Source of the DNA: Stenotrophomonas nematodicola
GTDB lineage: Bacteria > Pseudomonadota > Gammaproteobacteria > Xanthomonadales > Xanthomonadaceae
Length of the DNA stretch: 64,000 nucleotides
Direction of reading: 5' to 3'
Assembly (NCBI RefSeq): GCF_009467805.1
Contig: NZ_WIAY01000006.1
Span: 186,001-250,000 of the forward strand
In this document: in pieces, positions 62,066 through 64,000 of the stretch
Numbering within the stretch: the stretch's first letter is position 1
Layout of the letters: each line of letters starts with the position of its first letter
Translations under genes and position numbers: made by a program
The notes under the pieces: model-generated
Told to the model about the DNA's origin: nothing
What the model saw: the letters and a program-made list of their open reading frames with translations, nothing else
Database searches by the model: none

Positions 62066-64000
62066 TCACTCGTAGCGCAGCGAGTTGACCGGCCGTGCCT
62101 TGGCCGCCGCATACGCCTGCGTGAACACGGTCAGCCAGGCCACCGTGAAGGTCACCAGCGCCGCGATGGCGAAGAACACCACATTCATGTCGATGCGGTA
62201 TTCGAAGCCGTTGAGCCAGTCACGCATGACCATGTAGGCGATCGGCCAGCCGATCACGTTGGCCAGCAGCACCAGCCAGCTGTACTCCTTGATGAACAGC
62301 ATCACGATGCTGACATTGCTGGCGCCCAGCACCTTGCGGATACCGATTTCCTTGGTCCGCCGCTCGGTGGAATAGGACACCAGCCCGTACAGACCGAACA
62401 CCGCGATCACGATGGTCAGGCCCGCCAGCCAGGTGAATACCTTGGCCTGGCGCTTCTCAAGGTGGTACATGGCGTCGAAGCGCACATCGAGGAACTGCGC
62501 CTCCATCGGCTCACCGGCAGCGAAGCGGTCCCACACCGTATTGATGTGCTTGAGCGCGCCATCGATGTTGGCTGCATCCACCTTGATGGACACCTTGCGG
62601 AAGGTGTCCGGCGAGACCACGAACACCGCCGGGCGGCTCTTCTGGCGCATCGAGGTGAAGTGCATCTCGTTGGCGACGCCGATCACGGTGGTCTTGATCA
62701 ACGGCCGCTGCGGGTCCTCGCTGAGCTGGATGTCCACGGTCTTGCCGATCGCATCCTCCGGTGACCAGCCCTGCGCCTTGACGAAGGACTCGTTCACCAC
62801 CAGCTTGGCCTGGGTCACCGGGTTTTCCTCGGTGGGCACGATGATGCGCTCGCCGGACCGCTCGCGGGCGAACGGCCGCCCTGCCGCGAAGGCCACCTCA
62901 TACGTGGAGAAGAAGTCCTCCTCGACGGACAGGTAGTAGTACATCGCGTACTCGGCCCCGTCGATCTGCAGCGCCATCATGTCGCCGAGGTGCTCGGTCG
63001 GGATGCGGCTGGAACCGGCCACCGACCGCACCGACGGGTCGGACAGCAACTGCTGCCGGAACGCGTCGTACTGGCCCGCAACCCGCGCCGGCAGGGTCAG
63101 CGTGACCACCTGCTCCTTGTTGTAGCCAAGGCGTTCGGCTTCGGCAAAGCGCATCTGCGCGAGCACCACCACGGTAGCCACCACCAGCACCGCCGACACG
63201 CAGAACTGGAAGGTCACCAGCGACTTGCGGAACAGCGCGCCGGCGCGGCCGCGGGTGACATCGCCCTTGAGCACCTTGGCCGGCTCGAAGGCGGACAGGT
63301 ACAACGCGGGGTAGCTGCCCGACAACAGCGCCACGATCACGGCCACCAGCAGCAGCCCGCCCAGCAGCAGCGGATCGCTGAACAGGGTGAAGTGCAGATC
63401 GCGCCCCAGCACACCGCCAAAGGACGGAATCAACACCATCGCCAGCAGCGCCGAGATCACGAAGGCGACCAGGGTCAAGGCCATCGCCTCGATCATGAAC
63501 TGCGCCACCAGCTGGCCCCGCGTGGCGCCGAGCACCTTGCGGATGCCCACTTCCTTGGCACGGCGGCTGGAACGGGCGGTGGCCAGGTTCATGAAGTTGA
63601 CCGCCGCCACCAACAGCATGACCAGCGCAATGGCGACATACACGTAGACCGTGTTGATGTCCCCGTTGATCTTCATCTCGTTGTCCGACGGCGGCGCACG
63701 CAGATGGATGTCATCCACGCGGACCAGCAGCGGGGTGAGCACCTCATGCACGTCCTGGAAGCGCTTGAACAGCACCTGCAGATCGGACATCACCTGTTCA
63801 CGGCTGCGTCCTTCCTCGACCCGGATGTACGTGTAGGCCCGTGCATCGGCCAGCGTGTCCAGGATCTTGGCCGTGTACAGCGTCTTCAGCGTATCGATGG
63901 AGACCAGCAGGCGATAGTTGAGGTGGGTGGTGGCCGGCAGATTCTCGACGACGGCCGACACGACCACGTCCACCTTGTTGGTGCCTTCCAGGGTCAGGCG
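62066..64000 (-). CDS. MacB/FtsX-type ABC transporter permease, 5' end cut by the window
   Basis: At least 644 aa of a permease; the frame stays open to base 64000 (RLTLEGTNKVDVVVSAV lies upstream of the first GTG), so the start is outside. It contains a MacB periplasmic core part (HLNYRLLVSIDTLKTLY), four membrane helices in two FtsX modules (IALVMLLVAAVNFMNLA; FVISALLAMVLIPSFGGVL; LTIVIAVFGLYGLVSYS; FAIAALVTFTVAWLTVF) and the KEIGIRKVLGA motif twice, a hallmark of FtsX permeases. Two FtsX modules in one chain suggest an efflux or lipoprotein-release type pump without a fused ATPase. The ATPase is probably upstream. Confidence 0.9.
   Translation of the reverse strand, partial: RLTLEGTNKVDVVVSAVVENLPATTHLNYRLLVSIDTLKTLYTAKILDTLADARAYTYIRVEEGRSREQVMSDLQVLFKRFQDVHEVLTPLLVRVDDIHLRAPPSDNEMKINGDINTVYVYVAIALVMLLVAAVNFMNLATARSSRRAKEVGIRKVLGATRGQLVAQFMIEAMALTLVAFVISALLAMVLIPSFGGVLGRDLHFTLFSDPLLLGGLLLVAVIVALLSGSYPALYLSAFEPAKVLKGDVTRGRAGALFRKSLVTFQFCVSAVLVVATVVVLAQMRFAEAERLGYNKEQVVTLTLPARVAGQYDAFRQQLLSDPSVRSVAGSSRIPTEHLGDMMALQIDGAEYAMYYYLSVEEDFFSTYEVAFAAGRPFARERSGERIIVPTEENPVTQAKLVVNESFVKAQGWSPEDAIGKTVDIQLSEDPQRPLIKTTVIGVANEMHFTSMRQKSRPAVFVVSPDTFRKVSIKVDAANIDGALKHINTVWDRFAAGEPMEAQFLDVRFDAMYHLEKRQAKVFTWLAGLTIVIAVFGLYGLVSYSTERRTKEIGIRKVLGASNVSIVMLFIKEYSWLVLLANVIGWPIAYMVMRDWLNGFEYRIDMNVVFFAIAALVTFTVAWLTVFTQAYAAAKARPVNSLRYE

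Overview
The window is chromosomal DNA of a high-GC gammaproteobacterium of the family Xanthomonadaceae, most likely Stenotrophomonas. Supporting signs are the smc-zipA-ligA, serC-pheA-aroA and rpsF-rpsR-rplI blocks, a complete hut locus with the HutF/HutG branch, dense GTAG-type REP elements of the kind known as SMAG in S. maltophilia, and a GyrA that carries Gln rather than Ser at position 83, a natural feature reported for S. maltophilia. The species cannot be settled from sequence reading alone.

Bases 1-10467 are accessory DNA stacked on the 3' end of a tRNA-Ser(UGA) gene (complement 10453-10542). A 15-bp copy of the tRNA 3' end (TGGCGGAGAGAGTGG) recurs at 5790-5804. It splits the accessory DNA into a compact 4.66-kb element next to the tRNA (P4-type integrase, a run of overlapping small genes including an AlpA-like regulator and two winged-helix-like proteins, plus two envelope cargo genes) and a second element to its left (491-aa tyrosine integrase, XRE regulator, secreted protein, lipoprotein, duplicated small membrane proteins). 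The left end of that second element lies outside the window.

Bases 10.6-31 kb are core and metabolic: a LysR regulator divergent from azoR, an SH3-domain protein, serS, two TonB-like proteins in tandem, the serC-pheA-aroA operon (minus strand), an FHA protein, two PHA-granule (phasin-related) genes, a membrane-anchored Mrr-like nuclease-fold protein, and the divergent hut locus (hutFC minus; hutIHGU plus) around a perfect HutC-like palindrome. A TonB-dependent receptor follows hutU.

Bases 32-41 kb are mixed: a DUF2971 gene of foreign look, two conserved hypothetical membrane proteins, an SGNH lipoprotein hydrolase, an S9 peptidase, a HipA-like kinase/DUF3037 pair, and a REP-associated tyrosine transposase (RAYT) with a one-base frameshift between two different REP arrays. 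Bases 41-64 kb return to core functions: a PQQ glucose dehydrogenase, gyrA, mtnA, a DUF3011 protein, epmA, a GNAT acetyltransferase, ligA, a Tat-exported aminotransferase set between ligA and zipA, smc, the ribosomal operon rpsF-rpsR-rplI, a phosphopantetheinyl transferase, an S41 peptidase lipoprotein and the 3' part of a MacB/FtsX-type ABC permease that runs off the right edge. I saw no CRISPR array and no rRNA.
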